The position numbers and the translations under genes were made by a program. A stretch of DNA of 64,000 bases from Mucilaginibacter sp. Bleaf8 (GTDB lineage: Bacteria > Bacteroidota > Bacteroidia > Sphingobacteriales > Sphingobacteriaceae). The notes under the pieces were generated by a model. The model was not told the origin of the DNA. It worked only from the letters and a program-made list of their open reading frames with translations, and did no database searches. The stretch lies in assembly GCF_018390515.1 (NCBI RefSeq), contig NZ_JAHBBK010000001.1, forward strand, positions 682,001 to 746,000, written 5' to 3'. Position 1 is the first letter of the stretch; every line of letters starts with the position of its first letter. Positions 8,599-17,351 of the stretch are shown in pieces.

Positions 8599-10161
8599 AT
8601 GATTTTCGATAACAGTAACAGAGCTAATAGTGATCGCCGGGTTAAGAATTTTGCCAATACCGTGAGTACATTAGGCAAATTACCACCGCAGGCCCGTGAT
8701 TTGGAAGAGGCCGTTTTAGGCGCTTTGATGCTGGAACGCGACGCGCTATCAGCCGTAATTGACGTTTTAAAACCTGAAGTTTTTTATGTGGAAAGCCACC
8801 AAAAAATCTTCAATGCTATCCGTACCTTATTTGAAAACACCTCGCCGGTTGATATCCTGACGGTAACCGCCCAGCTGCGTAAGCAGGGCGAGCTGGAAAT
8901 GGTTGGCGGCGCTTACTACATAACGCAACTAACCGAGCGCGTGGCCTCGGCTGCGAATATTGAATATCATGCCCGTATCATTATCCAAAAGTTTATTCAG
9001 CGCGAATTGATCCGTATATCTACGGATGTAATTACAAGCGCTTATGAGGATACCAGCGACGTACTGGAAATGCTGGACAGGGCAGAAAAAAACCTGTTTG
9101 ATATCGCCCAGAACAACCTGCGTCGCGACTCGCGCAAGATGGATGATATTGTAAAAGAATCATTAAACGAAATTGAAAAGCTACGCGAAAAAACCGACGG
9201 CTTAACCGGTGTAGGCTCCGGCTTTACCGACCTGGACCGCATGACTTCGGGCTGGCAAAAATCCGATCTTGTAATTATTGCGGCTCGTCCGGCGATGGGT
9301 AAAACCGCATTCGTATTAACGTGTGCACGTAATGCGGCTGTAGATTTTAACAAGCCGGTGGTAGTGTTCTCACTCGAGATGTCATCCGTACAGTTAGTGA
9401 ATCGTTTGATATCGGGCGAAGCCGAAATTGAGCAGGAGAAGATACGTAAAGGTAAAATGGAGGAATGGGAATGGCAACAGCTCCACTCCAAAATTGGCCG
9501 GCTGGAACAGGCTCCTATCATCATTGACGATACGCCGGGTTTGAACATCTTTGAATTTCGCGCTAAGTGCCGCCGCTTAAAATCACAGTACGATATTCAG
9601 ATGATTATCATCGATTACCTGCAGCTCATGTCGGGCAAAACAGATGGCAAAGGTGGCGGTAACCGTGAGCAGGAAATTGGTAGCATTTCGCGTTCATTGA
9701 AAACGGTGGCCAAAGAATTGAACGTACCGGTAATTGCACTTTCGCAGTTGAGCCGTGCAGTAGAAAACCGCCCCGGTGGTTCAAAAAAACCGATGCTGTC
9801 CGATTTACGTGAATCTGGTTCTATTGAGCAGGATGCGGATATGGTACTGTTTCTGTACCGCCCGGAATATTACGGTTTGGAGTACGATGAAGACAACAAC
9901 CCTACCAAAGGCGTTGGCGAGGTTATTATTGCCAAGCACCGTAACGGTGAAACCGGCACCGTGCGCTTACGCTTTATTGGTAAGTACGTAAAATTTGCCG
10001 ACTTAGAGCAAAACATGGACTACATGCCACCTGGAGGCGGCAGTGGCGGACATGACGCCTTTAGCGGACTTGCACCATCAGCCGGATTTGACAGCAATCC
10101 GGGCAACATCATCATCCGCCCGTCCCGTATGGACGATATGGATGACGAAGCACCATTCTAA
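8599..10161 (+). CDS. dnaB: Replicative DNA helicase DnaB
   Basis: 520 residues. DnaB is the hexameric 5' to 3' helicase that drives the replication fork. The N-terminal primase-interacting domain (about 30-130, starting QARDLEEAVLGALML) is followed by a linker and the RecA-like motor. Walker A is ARPAMGKTA at 229-237, Walker B is MIIIDYLQLMSG, and LSQLSRAVENRP and SDLRESGSIEQDADMV are DnaB signatures. The glycine-rich C-terminal tail ending MDDEAPF resembles an SSB-like acidic tip. There is no intein. The gene is monocistronic. Its terminator overlaps the end of convergent chrA. Confidence 0.96.
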   Translation: MIFDNSNRANSDRRVKNFANTVSTLGKLPPQARDLEEAVLGALMLERDALSAVIDVLKPEVFYVESHQKIFNAIRTLFENTSPVDILTVTAQLRKQGELEMVGGAYYITQLTERVASAANIEYHARIIIQKFIQRELIRISTDVITSAYEDTSDVLEMLDRAEKNLFDIAQNNLRRDSRKMDDIVKESLNEIEKLREKTDGLTGVGSGFTDLDRMTSGWQKSDLVIIAARPAMGKTAFVLTCARNAAVDFNKPVVVFSLEMSSVQLVNRLISGEAEIEQEKIRKGKMEEWEWQQLHSKIGRLEQAPIIIDDTPGLNIFEFRAKCRRLKSQYDIQMIIIDYLQLMSGKTDGKGGGNREQEIGSISRSLKTVAKELNVPVIALSQLSRAVENRPGGSKKPMLSDLRESGSIEQDADMVLFLYRPEYYGLEYDEDNNPTKGVGEVIIAKHRNGETGTVRLRFIGKYVKFADLEQNMDYMPPGGGSGGHDAFSGLAPSAGFDSNPGNIIIRPSRMDDMDDEAPF

Positions 10162-10164
10162 GAA

Positions 10165-11364
10165 CTAAAAAATCAATCCTAATACAACGCCGATGATGAT
10201 AATTATCGGCGTTTTTAGTTTGGTGAAGTATAGTAACGAAAACGCCCCTGCCATAATGCCGTAGGCTAAAAGGTTAGCGCCAAAAGGCTTGATCAATAAG
10301 ATGAGTGCCGTTACCATGAAACCGACAGCCACAGCATTAATGCCGCTCAACGAATTTTTGATACGGGCGATTTTTTTCAAATCCTCCCAAAAAGGCACTA
10401 TGAACAGGATAAGTATTAGCCCCGGCAAATTGATTCCTATAACGGCTACAATGCTGCCTATGATTTGTCCGCCTAAGCCATAGCCCTGATTGCCCAGGCT
10501 TATTGCACCTACAAAAGAGGTGAATGAAAAGGTTGGTCCGGGCAATGCCTGTTGCAGGGCATAGCCCGATAAGAATTCGGAGTTGGTTAGGTAATGTTTT
10601 AATTCAACAAACTCAGTATACATCAGCGGCACCAGCACCTGGCCTCCGCCAAAAATTAAAATCCCGTTACGGTAAAAGTTCTCAAACAAACGTACCGGCA
10701 AACTGAAAGGCGATGTGCGATTAATAACTGCGCCCAGTGCGGCAAAAAACAACAGGATACCTATAAAGTACCCTACCTTTTTTGGATTTACGTTTGAGAA
10801 TAGCTTCACCCGCAAGTCATCCTCAACCGGCTGGGTTTCAAGAGCCGATGAAATGATGCCACCCAGCAAAATGAGCAATGGAAATGCATATGGGTTTTGC
10901 AGTATCAGCGTGGCAATTAACGAACCTGCCGCCAGCACCTTACTTACTTGCGATTTTAAAAACTTTTGGCCGAAGGTAAAGGCTGCGTAAGCTACTATAC
11001 CAACGGCAGCTGGTTGTATAAAACGTAGCACCTGATCAACCCTGCCGCTTGCCGCAAAGGTTCTATAAAATATAGCCGCCAGGCACATTACTACGGCCGA
11101 TGGTAAAATCCAGATCAAGAAAGTAAGTATAGCCAGCTTTAACCCACCAACTTTCCAGGCCACACCAACCAGTGTTTGGGTTGATGATGGCCCCGGCAAA
11201 ACCTGCGAGAGTGCGTTGAGTTCCATCAGCTCTTCTTCGGTAATATAATGGCGTTTTTCAACAAATTCGCGCAGCAAAATTGCTACGTGAGCCTGCGGCC
11301 CACCAAAGGTGGTGAACGCGTATATGAGCGCATCACGCAAAAAAAGCAGCTGTCTCTTTCTCAA
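10165..11364 (-). CDS. chrA: Chromate transporter ChrA, two-domain type
   Basis: 399 residues, hydrophobic throughout. Members of the CHR family export chromate by proton-coupled exchange. This is the long form, with two homologous halves. The first carries FGGPQAHVAILLREFV and QVLPGPSSTQT near residues 20-64; the second carries GGGQVLVPLMYTEFV and QQALPGPTFSFT near 238-282. The reading frame opens at a TTG (11364), with an in-frame stop just upstream and no nearby ATG, so a TTG start is likely. It converges on dnaB with 3 bp between the coding regions. Substrate specificity is by family only. Confidence 0.87.
   Translation of the reverse strand: MRKRQLLFLRDALIYAFTTFGGPQAHVAILLREFVEKRHYITEEELMELNALSQVLPGPSSTQTLVGVAWKVGGLKLAILTFLIWILPSAVVMCLAAIFYRTFAASGRVDQVLRFIQPAAVGIVAYAAFTFGQKFLKSQVSKVLAAGSLIATLILQNPYAFPLLILLGGIISSALETQPVEDDLRVKLFSNVNPKKVGYFIGILLFFAALGAVINRTSPFSLPVRLFENFYRNGILIFGGGQVLVPLMYTEFVELKHYLTNSEFLSGYALQQALPGPTFSFTSFVGAISLGNQGYGLGGQIIGSIVAVIGINLPGLILILFIVPFWEDLKKIARIKNSLSGINAVAVGFMVTALILLIKPFGANLLAYGIMAGAFSLLYFTKLKTPIIIIIGVVLGLIF
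10186..10216 (+). terminator. dnaB terminator lying inside the 3' end of chrA
   Basis: AACGCCGAT (10186-10194) pairs with ATCGGCGTT (10205-10213), followed by a T run to 10216. On the reverse strand the same bases encode the isoleucine-rich C-terminus of ChrA. Confidence 0.7.
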
Positions 11365-11403
11365 TGGATAAGAATTTTATGCACCTGTAGCAGTTGCCTT
11401 CAC

Positions 11404-11748
11404 TTAATAATCATCATCGTCATCATCAAAAAGGCCGCTTGCCTGGTTGTAGGCCGATTGCAATTCGGAATAAGCATGGTTATCGCGCTTTTCGCGGGTA
11501 ATCTGCATACCTTTTTGATAGGTAGCAATGGCCTCGTCCTTACGGTTAAGTGTTTCGTATAATTTACCCAGGTGATAGTAAGTACCGGTGTAGCCGGGAT
11601 GCTCGTTTACCAGCTTTTCATAATAATATAATGCCTTATCGGTTTCACTAAGGCGCAAATATTCTGTAGCCAGCGCGTATTGTAAAAATTCGTCGTTAGG
11701 CTCATTTTCTAAAAATTCCAGCAATTTTTGTAACCGGTTTGCCTGCAT
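11404..11748 (-). CDS. Small TPR-repeat protein
   Basis: 114 residues with about two and a half tetratricopeptide repeats (LLEFLENEPNDEFLQYALA, ALYYYEKLVNEHPGYTGTYY, AIATYQKGMQI). It ends in an acidic DDDDDDY tail. It has no signal peptide, so it is probably cytoplasmic and acts as a protein-interaction adaptor of unknown partner. It precedes chrA on the same strand (39 bp apart), but a functional link is doubtful. The 290 bp upstream, up to the nuclease-family gene on the other strand, contain AT-rich sequence where two divergent promoters must lie. I could not place a convincing -7 element there. Confidence 0.75.
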   Translation of the reverse strand: MQANRLQKLLEFLENEPNDEFLQYALATEYLRLSETDKALYYYEKLVNEHPGYTGTYYHLGKLYETLNRKDEAIATYQKGMQITREKRDNHAYSELQSAYNQASGLFDDDDDDY

Positions 11749-12038
11749 TTTTAACTGTGTTTTTTTTGATTAATTTTGTGCAGTCCAATTACATGCGGCT
11801 GCAACATGGGTGCAAATGTACTGTTTGTATGTAAACCCGCCTACAAACAAAGCAGCTTATTGCTTTAAAATGCTAGAGCAGGACAAAAATAGATTTAAAA
11901 GTATGCACTTAAACGCAACAAAGGGCACGGTGCTGGGTTTATTGAATAATTAAAATACTTGCAAGATACATTTAGCGTATCCTAACCGATTACGGCACGA
12001 ATAATGCCGTTAATCTTAAAACAATAAGGTTTGTTGTG

Positions 12039-12650
12039 ATGGGTAATAACATGAAAAAAATCAAGCTCGACATTGTAGGCTTATCTTACAGCCAAACACA
12101 ATCGGGCGCATATGCTTTGGTTTTGGGCGAAGTGAGCGGACGCCGCAGGCTGCCCATCATCATTGGCAGTTTTGAGGCGCAGGCCATTGCTATTGAAATT
12201 GAAAAAATGACGCCAAGCCGCCCGCTTACCCATGATTTGTTTAAAAGCTTTGCGCAAGCTTACCATATCACCATTCAGGAAGTAATTATTTACAATCTGG
12301 TTGATGGAATTTTTTATGCCAAACTGATCTGCTCGGATGGTAAAAAGAATGTGGAAATCGATGCACGCACTTCTGATGCTATTGCAATGGCTGTACGTTT
12401 TGATTGTCCTATATATACCCACGAGTTTATACTTTCAACTGCGGGTATTGTGATTGAAGGTAATGATTTTGTATACCTTGAAAATATTGGCGAGGCTGCT
12501 GAAGACAAACCGGCAGCATCAGGTGCGGCTAATTATGCCTCGTTGAGTGAGGACGAACTGAAAGCCAAATTACAGGAAGCCCTTACAGAAGAAGCTTATG
12601 AAAAGGCAGCCAAAATACGTGACGAATTAAACAAACGTAAGGCATCTTAA
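12039..12650 (+). CDS. Bifunctional nuclease (BFN/DUF151) domain protein with UVR motif
   Basis: About 203 residues. The N-terminal 140 residues are a BFN/DUF151 domain (VLGEVSGRRRLPIIIGSFEAQAIAIE, HDLF, then the DARTSDAIAMAVRF hallmark given here in parts). Family members have weak DNase/RNase activity in plants; the bacterial role is unclear. The last 35 residues form a UvrB/UvrC-type coiled-coil motif (LSEDELKAKLQEAL then EKAAKIRDEL). The ATG at 12039 is chosen; a second ATG at 12051 (MKKIKLD) is equally possible, and a GTG directly before the first is less likely. It is transcribed alone and followed by a hairpin terminator. Confidence 0.83.
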   Translation: MGNNMKKIKLDIVGLSYSQTQSGAYALVLGEVSGRRRLPIIIGSFEAQAIAIEIEKMTPSRPLTHDLFKSFAQAYHITIQEVIIYNLVDGIFYAKLICSDGKKNVEIDARTSDAIAMAVRFDCPIYTHEFILSTAGIVIEGNDFVYLENIGEAAEDKPAASGAANYASLSEDELKAKLQEALTEEAYEKAAKIRDELNKRKAS

Positions 12651-12716
12651 CCTTTTCAGTTTCCCTGAACGCATTAATGATATACCCTATCTTAAAATTA
12701 TGAATCTGATATAAAC

Positions 12717-12742
12717 AGAGCAGCTCCCGGGGGCTGCTCTTG
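12717..12742 (+). terminator. Terminator after the BFN-domain gene
   Basis: AGAGCAGC (12717-12724) pairs with GCTGCTCT (12733-12740), and the C/G-rich centre extends the stem. Only a short T stretch follows. Confidence 0.65.
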
Positions 12743-12850
12743 TATTATTACGTAATGCTGAGATAGCGTTTTCTAATCCCGCATTATTTCCCTAATTTTC
12801 GTCTTTTAATTTAACATTGATTATAACTTGTTTTTAAAAACGGGCACTTT

Positions 12851-14110
12851 ATGAATATTAAGTTTCGCTTGATTCTGATGAATTTTTTGCAATTTTTTAT
12901 TTGGGGAGCGTGGCTACTCACAATTGCAACTTATTGGTTTCAGAATAAGCATTGGTCTAGCGCACAGTTTTCGGCTATTTTCTCTACAATGGGTATTTCA
13001 TCTATTTTTATGCCTGCTCTAATCGGCATTCTGTCTGACCGCTTTATTAATGCCGAAAAGCTGTATGGCATCTTGCATATTTTAGGTTCACTGGTGCTGT
13101 TCAGTTTACCTTTAGTTACAAATCCCGCCACATTCTTCTGGGTTATGCTGTTAAATATGTTATTTTACATGCCTACCCTTTCACTATCTATTACTGTTGC
13201 TTACTCAGCCTTTAAACAGTGCAACCTCGATGTAGTAAGAGATTACCCACCTATCCGTATATGGGGAACTATAGGCTTTATTGCTGCGCTATGGACTGTT
13301 AGCTTAACCCATAACGAAACATCTGCCAATCAGTTCTACATTGCATCAGCTGTATCATTGGGTTTGGGCCTGTATGCCTTTACCTTACCTAAAGCCCCAC
13401 CATTGTTAGGTAAAAACGACAATCAATCGTTAGGAAACCGACTTGGACTAAATGCATTTGCTTTATTTAAGCAGCCCAAGTTTGCTATCTTCTTCATGTT
13501 TTCAATGTTGCTGGGTGCAGCGCTACAATTAACCAATGCCTACGGTGATACGTTTTTACACGACTTTGCTAAAATAGATAAATACAAAAGCTCAATAGCA
13601 GTTGAATACCCTGCTATTATCATGTCCATTTCTCAAATATCTGAAACCTTATTTATTCTGGCTATTCCGTTCTTTTTACGCAAGTTTGGCATTAAATACG
13701 TCATGTTGTTCAGCATGGTGGCCTGGGTATTACGGTTTGGTTTATTTGCTTTTGGCGATCCGGCAGGTGGCCTATGGATGATTGTTCTTTCATGCATTGT
13801 TTATGGCATGGCTTTCGACTTTTTTAATATATCCGGCTCCTTATTCGTTGAAACGCAAACTACGCCTGCTATTCGTGGAAGTGCACAAGGTTTGTTTATG
13901 ATGATGGTAAACGGTTTTGGTGCCATGTTCGGCAGCATTGCCAGTGGCTTCCTGATTGACAATTTCTTCACCTTTTCCGATAAGAGCAAGGATTGGCATA
14001 ACATCTGGCTTTGCTTTGCAGCCTACGCACTGGTAATAGCTTTGGTATTTCCGTTTGTATTCCGTTATAAACGAAACGCAGCTTTAGAAAATGCTATAAA
14101 GCACGCTTAA
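12851..14110 (+). CDS. MFS nucleoside:H+ symporter (NupG/XapB type)
   Basis: 419 residues with about 12 membrane helices. The N-terminus (FLQFFIWGAWLLTIATYWF) and the GILSDRFINAEKLYG loop between helices 2 and 3 match the nucleoside:proton symporter branch of the major facilitator superfamily. Family members import purine and pyrimidine nucleosides across the inner membrane. The third region RDYPPIRIWGTIGFI and the SGSLFVETQTTPAIRGSAQG segment are also typical. It is probably monocistronic. A hairpin lies in the 88-bp gap before the DUF3667 gene. Confidence 0.87.
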   Translation: MNIKFRLILMNFLQFFIWGAWLLTIATYWFQNKHWSSAQFSAIFSTMGISSIFMPALIGILSDRFINAEKLYGILHILGSLVLFSLPLVTNPATFFWVMLLNMLFYMPTLSLSITVAYSAFKQCNLDVVRDYPPIRIWGTIGFIAALWTVSLTHNETSANQFYIASAVSLGLGLYAFTLPKAPPLLGKNDNQSLGNRLGLNAFALFKQPKFAIFFMFSMLLGAALQLTNAYGDTFLHDFAKIDKYKSSIAVEYPAIIMSISQISETLFILAIPFFLRKFGIKYVMLFSMVAWVLRFGLFAFGDPAGGLWMIVLSCIVYGMAFDFFNISGSLFVETQTTPAIRGSAQGLFMMMVNGFGAMFGSIASGFLIDNFFTFSDKSKDWHNIWLCFAAYALVIALVFPFVFRYKRNAALENAIKHA

Positions 14111-14138
14111 AAATTTATATATTTCAGATGATTTAACT

Positions 14139-14167
14139 TCTGCCAGGGTGATTCAAATCCTGGCAGA
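14139..14167 (+). terminator. Probable terminator after the nucleoside transporter
   Basis: TCTGCCAGG (14139-14147) pairs perfectly with CCTGGCAGA (14159-14167). The following T stretch is weak (TTCCTT). Confidence 0.5.
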
Positions 14168-14198
14168 TTCCTTAACACAATTTATTCAACCTTAGTGA

Positions 14199-15254
14199 AT
14201 GAAAAAGCACTACCGTCACGAAAATGATTGTTTGAACTGCGGAACCGAATTAGGTGGTAAGTTTTGCCACCATTGCGGCCAGGAAAATTTGCAGATCAAA
14301 GAAAGCTTTGGCCACATGCTTAACCATGCCGTAAGCGATTACTTCCATTTTGACCATCAATTTTTCCACACCCTGCGGCCGCTGTTCCTGAAACCGGGCA
14401 AGCTTACCAACGAATACATGGCAGGCAGACGGGCGCAGTACCTGCACCCGGTAAAGATGTATATCTTCATCAGTCTTGTGTATTTCCTGTTATTGTTTAA
14501 AGTTTCGCATTCCGCTGATGCAGTTCAGATTGAAGGTAACAGCGAGTTTTCTACCGAGCAGCAAAAAGAAATCAACGAAGCAATTGCCGTTAACCCAATG
14601 TTGTCTGCCAAGCAAAAGCAATCTATACAGCAAACCATTGAGAGCAAGCAAAAAGACAAGAAAGTTAAAAATGACGAAGGCGGCACTTTAGACCACGTGA
14701 TAGACGGCGATGGTAAAGCGCCGAAAACATACGAAAGCTATCTGGAACAACAAAAAAAGCTATCAGCCAAAGACCGTGATGGCTGGATACAACGTATGGC
14801 TGTAAAGAAAGCTTACGCCTGGAGCAAAAAAGGTAAAAGCTCGGAAGAAATAAAAGAAGCTTTTTGGGAAGCGCTTTTACATAACATTCCTAAAATGATG
14901 TTTATTATGTTGCCGCTTTTTGCGCTGCTGCTTAAACTGGCGTTTTATAAAAATAAAAAGTTTTATGTAGAGCACTTAATTTACAGTATACACCTGCATT
15001 GCTTCCTGTTTCTGTTTTTAGCTGCACTAATGCTTTTGCAGATGGCGCTGCCAGAAGGTTTTATGGAAGGACTTATCATACTATTTGCTATAGGGGTAAT
15101 TGGCTGGTATGTGTTCCGTTCACTTAAAACAGTATACCATCGCAGCAGTATCCGTACCTTCACTAAAATGTCATTTGTTACACTCACATACGCTATCGTA
15201 TTTATGATAGGATTTATCACAGTGCTTGCTATTACGGTAGCAACCGGCGCGTAA
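14199..15254 (+). CDS. DUF3667 membrane protein with N-terminal zinc ribbon
   Basis: 351 residues. The N-terminus carries a four-cysteine ribbon (CLNCGTE then FCHHCGQ) and the family signature LKPGKLTNEYMAGRRAQYLH, followed by a first membrane helix near residue 90. A charged cytoplasmic or periplasmic stretch of about 130 residues, rich in K, E and Q, separates it from about four further helices at 230-350. DUF3667 is frequent in Bacteroidota. Its function is unknown and I do not propose one. A strong hairpin terminator follows and is shared with the convergent dehydrogenase gene. Confidence 0.82.
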   Translation: MKKHYRHENDCLNCGTELGGKFCHHCGQENLQIKESFGHMLNHAVSDYFHFDHQFFHTLRPLFLKPGKLTNEYMAGRRAQYLHPVKMYIFISLVYFLLLFKVSHSADAVQIEGNSEFSTEQQKEINEAIAVNPMLSAKQKQSIQQTIESKQKDKKVKNDEGGTLDHVIDGDGKAPKTYESYLEQQKKLSAKDRDGWIQRMAVKKAYAWSKKGKSSEEIKEAFWEALLHNIPKMMFIMLPLFALLLKLAFYKNKKFYVEHLIYSIHLHCFLFLFLAALMLLQMALPEGFMEGLIILFAIGVIGWYVFRSLKTVYHRSSIRTFTKMSFVTLTYAIVFMIGFITVLAITVATGA

Positions 15255-15275
15255 ACTATACAAGTAGTAGTAAAC

Positions 15276-15311
15276 AAAAAGGCGCTATGTATAATACATA
15301 GCGCCTTTTTG
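15276..15311. terminator. Bidirectional terminator between the DUF3667 gene and the alcohol dehydrogenase gene
   Basis: AAAAAGGCGCTATGTA (15276-15291) pairs with TACATAGCGCCTTTTT (15295-15310) around a 3-4 nt loop. Confidence 0.88.
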
Positions 15312-15325
15312 TTGGTTAATTGGAG

Positions 15326-16492
15326 TTACATGCCATGTGGTTTCAGTACCACTTTTACACATTCGTCTTGTTTATTTTTAAAGATATCGAACGCATGTGC
15401 AACTTCACTTAGCGGAAGCTTATGTGAAATGATATCATCCAGCACTACCTTTTCCTGCTTTACCAGCTCAATCAGGTGATCAATATAGTTTAGCACCGGT
15501 GCCTGGCCTTGTTTGATGGTGATACCCTTATCAAACATCCGGTGTACCGGGAAGTTATCATAAGGCGTGCCGTAAACGCCTACCACGGTTACTGTACCAC
15601 CCCGGCGCACTGCTTTAAAACAGTTTTCGAGTACTTTGGAACTGCCTTTTTCAAAGTTAAGCGTTGCTTTCAGCTTTTCGAGCATGTTACGTTCAGCTTC
15701 AAAACCCACCGCGTCTACACATACATCCGCGCCGCGGCCACCTGTCATCTCACGGATGGCTTCGATCGGATCAACCTTATTCGGGTTAATGGTATCTACT
15801 TTATTTACTTCTTTAGCTCGCTTTAAACGATAATCCAACGGGTCAATAGCAATCACGCGGCTTGCACCGTTGATCCAGGCTGCTTTCTGCGCCATCAGCC
15901 CCACCGGGCCCGAGCCGAAAATTGCCACAACTTCGCCACCTTTTAATTGCGCCCAGTCAATAGCCGACCATCCTGTCGGGAAAATATCGGTTAAGAACAA
16001 CACTTGCTCATCGGTCATGTTATCAGGCACAATGCGCGGACTCACATCAGCGTAAGGTACACGTACGTACTCGGCTTGCCCGCCGCTGTAACCGCCATAC
16101 AGGTCGGTATAACCAAACAGTGCACCACCTTTTTGGTCGAGCAAATCACCGTTAGGGCCATAGTGCTCATGATTGGAATTTTCACAGTGCGGACTTGCAC
16201 CATGCGTACAGAAAAAGCAATGGCCACAGGCGATAGGGAAAGGTACTACTACGCGGTCGCCCCGTTTCAGGTTCTTTACCGCCGGACCAACCTCTTCTAC
16301 TACTCCCATAAACTCATGACCCATAATAAGGTCTTTTGCTTGCGGGATGCCCCCATCGTAAATATGTAAATCAGATCCACAAATTGCGGTTGAGGTTACT
16401 TTCAAAATAACGTCACTACCTTCTTCAATCTTCGGATCTTCCACGGTATCATAGCTGATATCGCCGGGTTTGTGAAATACTGCTGCTTTCAT
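15326..16492 (-). CDS. Zinc-dependent alcohol dehydrogenase, formaldehyde-dehydrogenase-like
   Basis: 388 residues of the medium-chain dehydrogenase family. Catalytic zinc ligands appear in ICGSDLHIY and GHEFMGVVEE, and the four structural-zinc cysteines in CGHCFFCTHGASPHCENSN. The NAD-binding motif is IFGSGPVGLMA. The long insert after the structural zinc and the DIFPTGWSAID segment resemble the glutathione-independent formaldehyde dehydrogenase-like subgroup, which oxidises aldehydes or alcohols with NAD. The substrate cannot be read from sequence. It stands alone between two hairpin terminators. Confidence 0.85.
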   Translation of the reverse strand: MKAAVFHKPGDISYDTVEDPKIEEGSDVILKVTSTAICGSDLHIYDGGIPQAKDLIMGHEFMGVVEEVGPAVKNLKRGDRVVVPFPIACGHCFFCTHGASPHCENSNHEHYGPNGDLLDQKGGALFGYTDLYGGYSGGQAEYVRVPYADVSPRIVPDNMTDEQVLFLTDIFPTGWSAIDWAQLKGGEVVAIFGSGPVGLMAQKAAWINGASRVIAIDPLDYRLKRAKEVNKVDTINPNKVDPIEAIREMTGGRGADVCVDAVGFEAERNMLEKLKATLNFEKGSSKVLENCFKAVRRGGTVTVVGVYGTPYDNFPVHRMFDKGITIKQGQAPVLNYIDHLIELVKQEKVVLDDIISHKLPLSEVAHAFDIFKNKQDECVKVVLKPHGM

Positions 16493-16594
16493 GATAGATT
16501 TTAATTTTGATATGTGTTAGTATCAGTCACTAAAAATCCAACAAAGGCAAATCATTATAGTTTCAGTTAAATTCCATTATCTGTTTAAACGTGC

Positions 16595-16642
16595 AAATAA
16601 GAAAGGCCTCTTGCGCAATTGCACAAGAGGCCTTTCTTATTT
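16595..16642. terminator. Long hairpin terminator upstream of the dehydrogenase gene, downstream side of none
   Basis: AAATAAGAAAGGCCTCTTG (16595-16613) pairs perfectly with its complement at 16624-16642. It lies 19 bp before the stop of the minus-strand barrel gene, so it terminates that gene, whose transcripts run toward lower coordinates. The loop can extend through GCAATTGC. Confidence 0.85.
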
Positions 16643-16661
16643 AGCTAATTAAGCTTGCAGC

Positions 16662-17264
16662 TTATAGCGCAAATAAGCGGTAACCCAGAGTAAGATTAAA
16701 CATATTGATGCGTGTTTTATCGCCCACATCGTTGCTTACTTTATTTAAACCCAGCTCATAACGTAAATCAAGCGATACCCGTTGAATATCCAGGCCTGCA
16801 CCAAACTGCCAGGCATAATTGGCGTCTTTATAGCGCAAGTGGGTGGCGTTACCAACCTGAGTACCAAAATTCTGATCCTGATCTTTATTTATGGCAAAAG
16901 ACAATAGCGGACCGGTATTTAAGCGGCCACCAAAGCCCAACGCACCAAATTTGGTACCTACTAACAGCGGTACATCAATACTGGTAAACTTAGCGCGGTT
17001 AACTGCGCCGTCGCTGCCTTTAATATCTACATTTTTACCGGTAATGTATAGCTCTGGTTGAAAGTGTACACCAGCACCGCCTATTCTTGCCCAAAAACCA
17101 GCCAAGTAACCGGCACGGCTATCACTGCTCAGTGTATTATCGGTTGAAAACTGTGATAGATTGACACCAGCTTTTGCACCAAATTGAAAGGTAGGTAACA
17201 ATTGTGCCGATGCGGAACCTGCCGTTAGCAGGCTTAATGCCAAAAGGTAAAATAGTTTTTTCAT
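16662..17264 (-). CDS. Outer-membrane beta-barrel protein (porin-like, OMP_b-brl family)
   Basis: 200 residues. A signal peptide (MKKLFYLLALSLLTAGSASA) precedes QLLPTFQFGAKAGVNLSQF, the typical opening of the small eight-strand PorT/OMP_b-brl_2 barrels of Bacteroidota. Alternating hydrophobic strands and an aromatic/hydrophobic terminus (FNLTLGYRLFAL) fit a barrel inserted by BAM. The function is unknown. A strong hairpin terminator follows at 16595-16642. Confidence 0.8.
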   Translation of the reverse strand: MKKLFYLLALSLLTAGSASAQLLPTFQFGAKAGVNLSQFSTDNTLSSDSRAGYLAGFWARIGGAGVHFQPELYITGKNVDIKGSDGAVNRAKFTSIDVPLLVGTKFGALGFGGRLNTGPLLSFAINKDQDQNFGTQVGNATHLRYKDANYAWQFGAGLDIQRVSLDLRYELGLNKVSNDVGDKTRINMFNLTLGYRLFAL

Positions 17265-17351
17265 AAGTATTCAAGTGTATAGGCCTAACAACGCAATTTA
17301 AATTTTGTGCGGTTTGTTAGTGACTTTCCGCTGCAAAGTAAGCTAACACTA

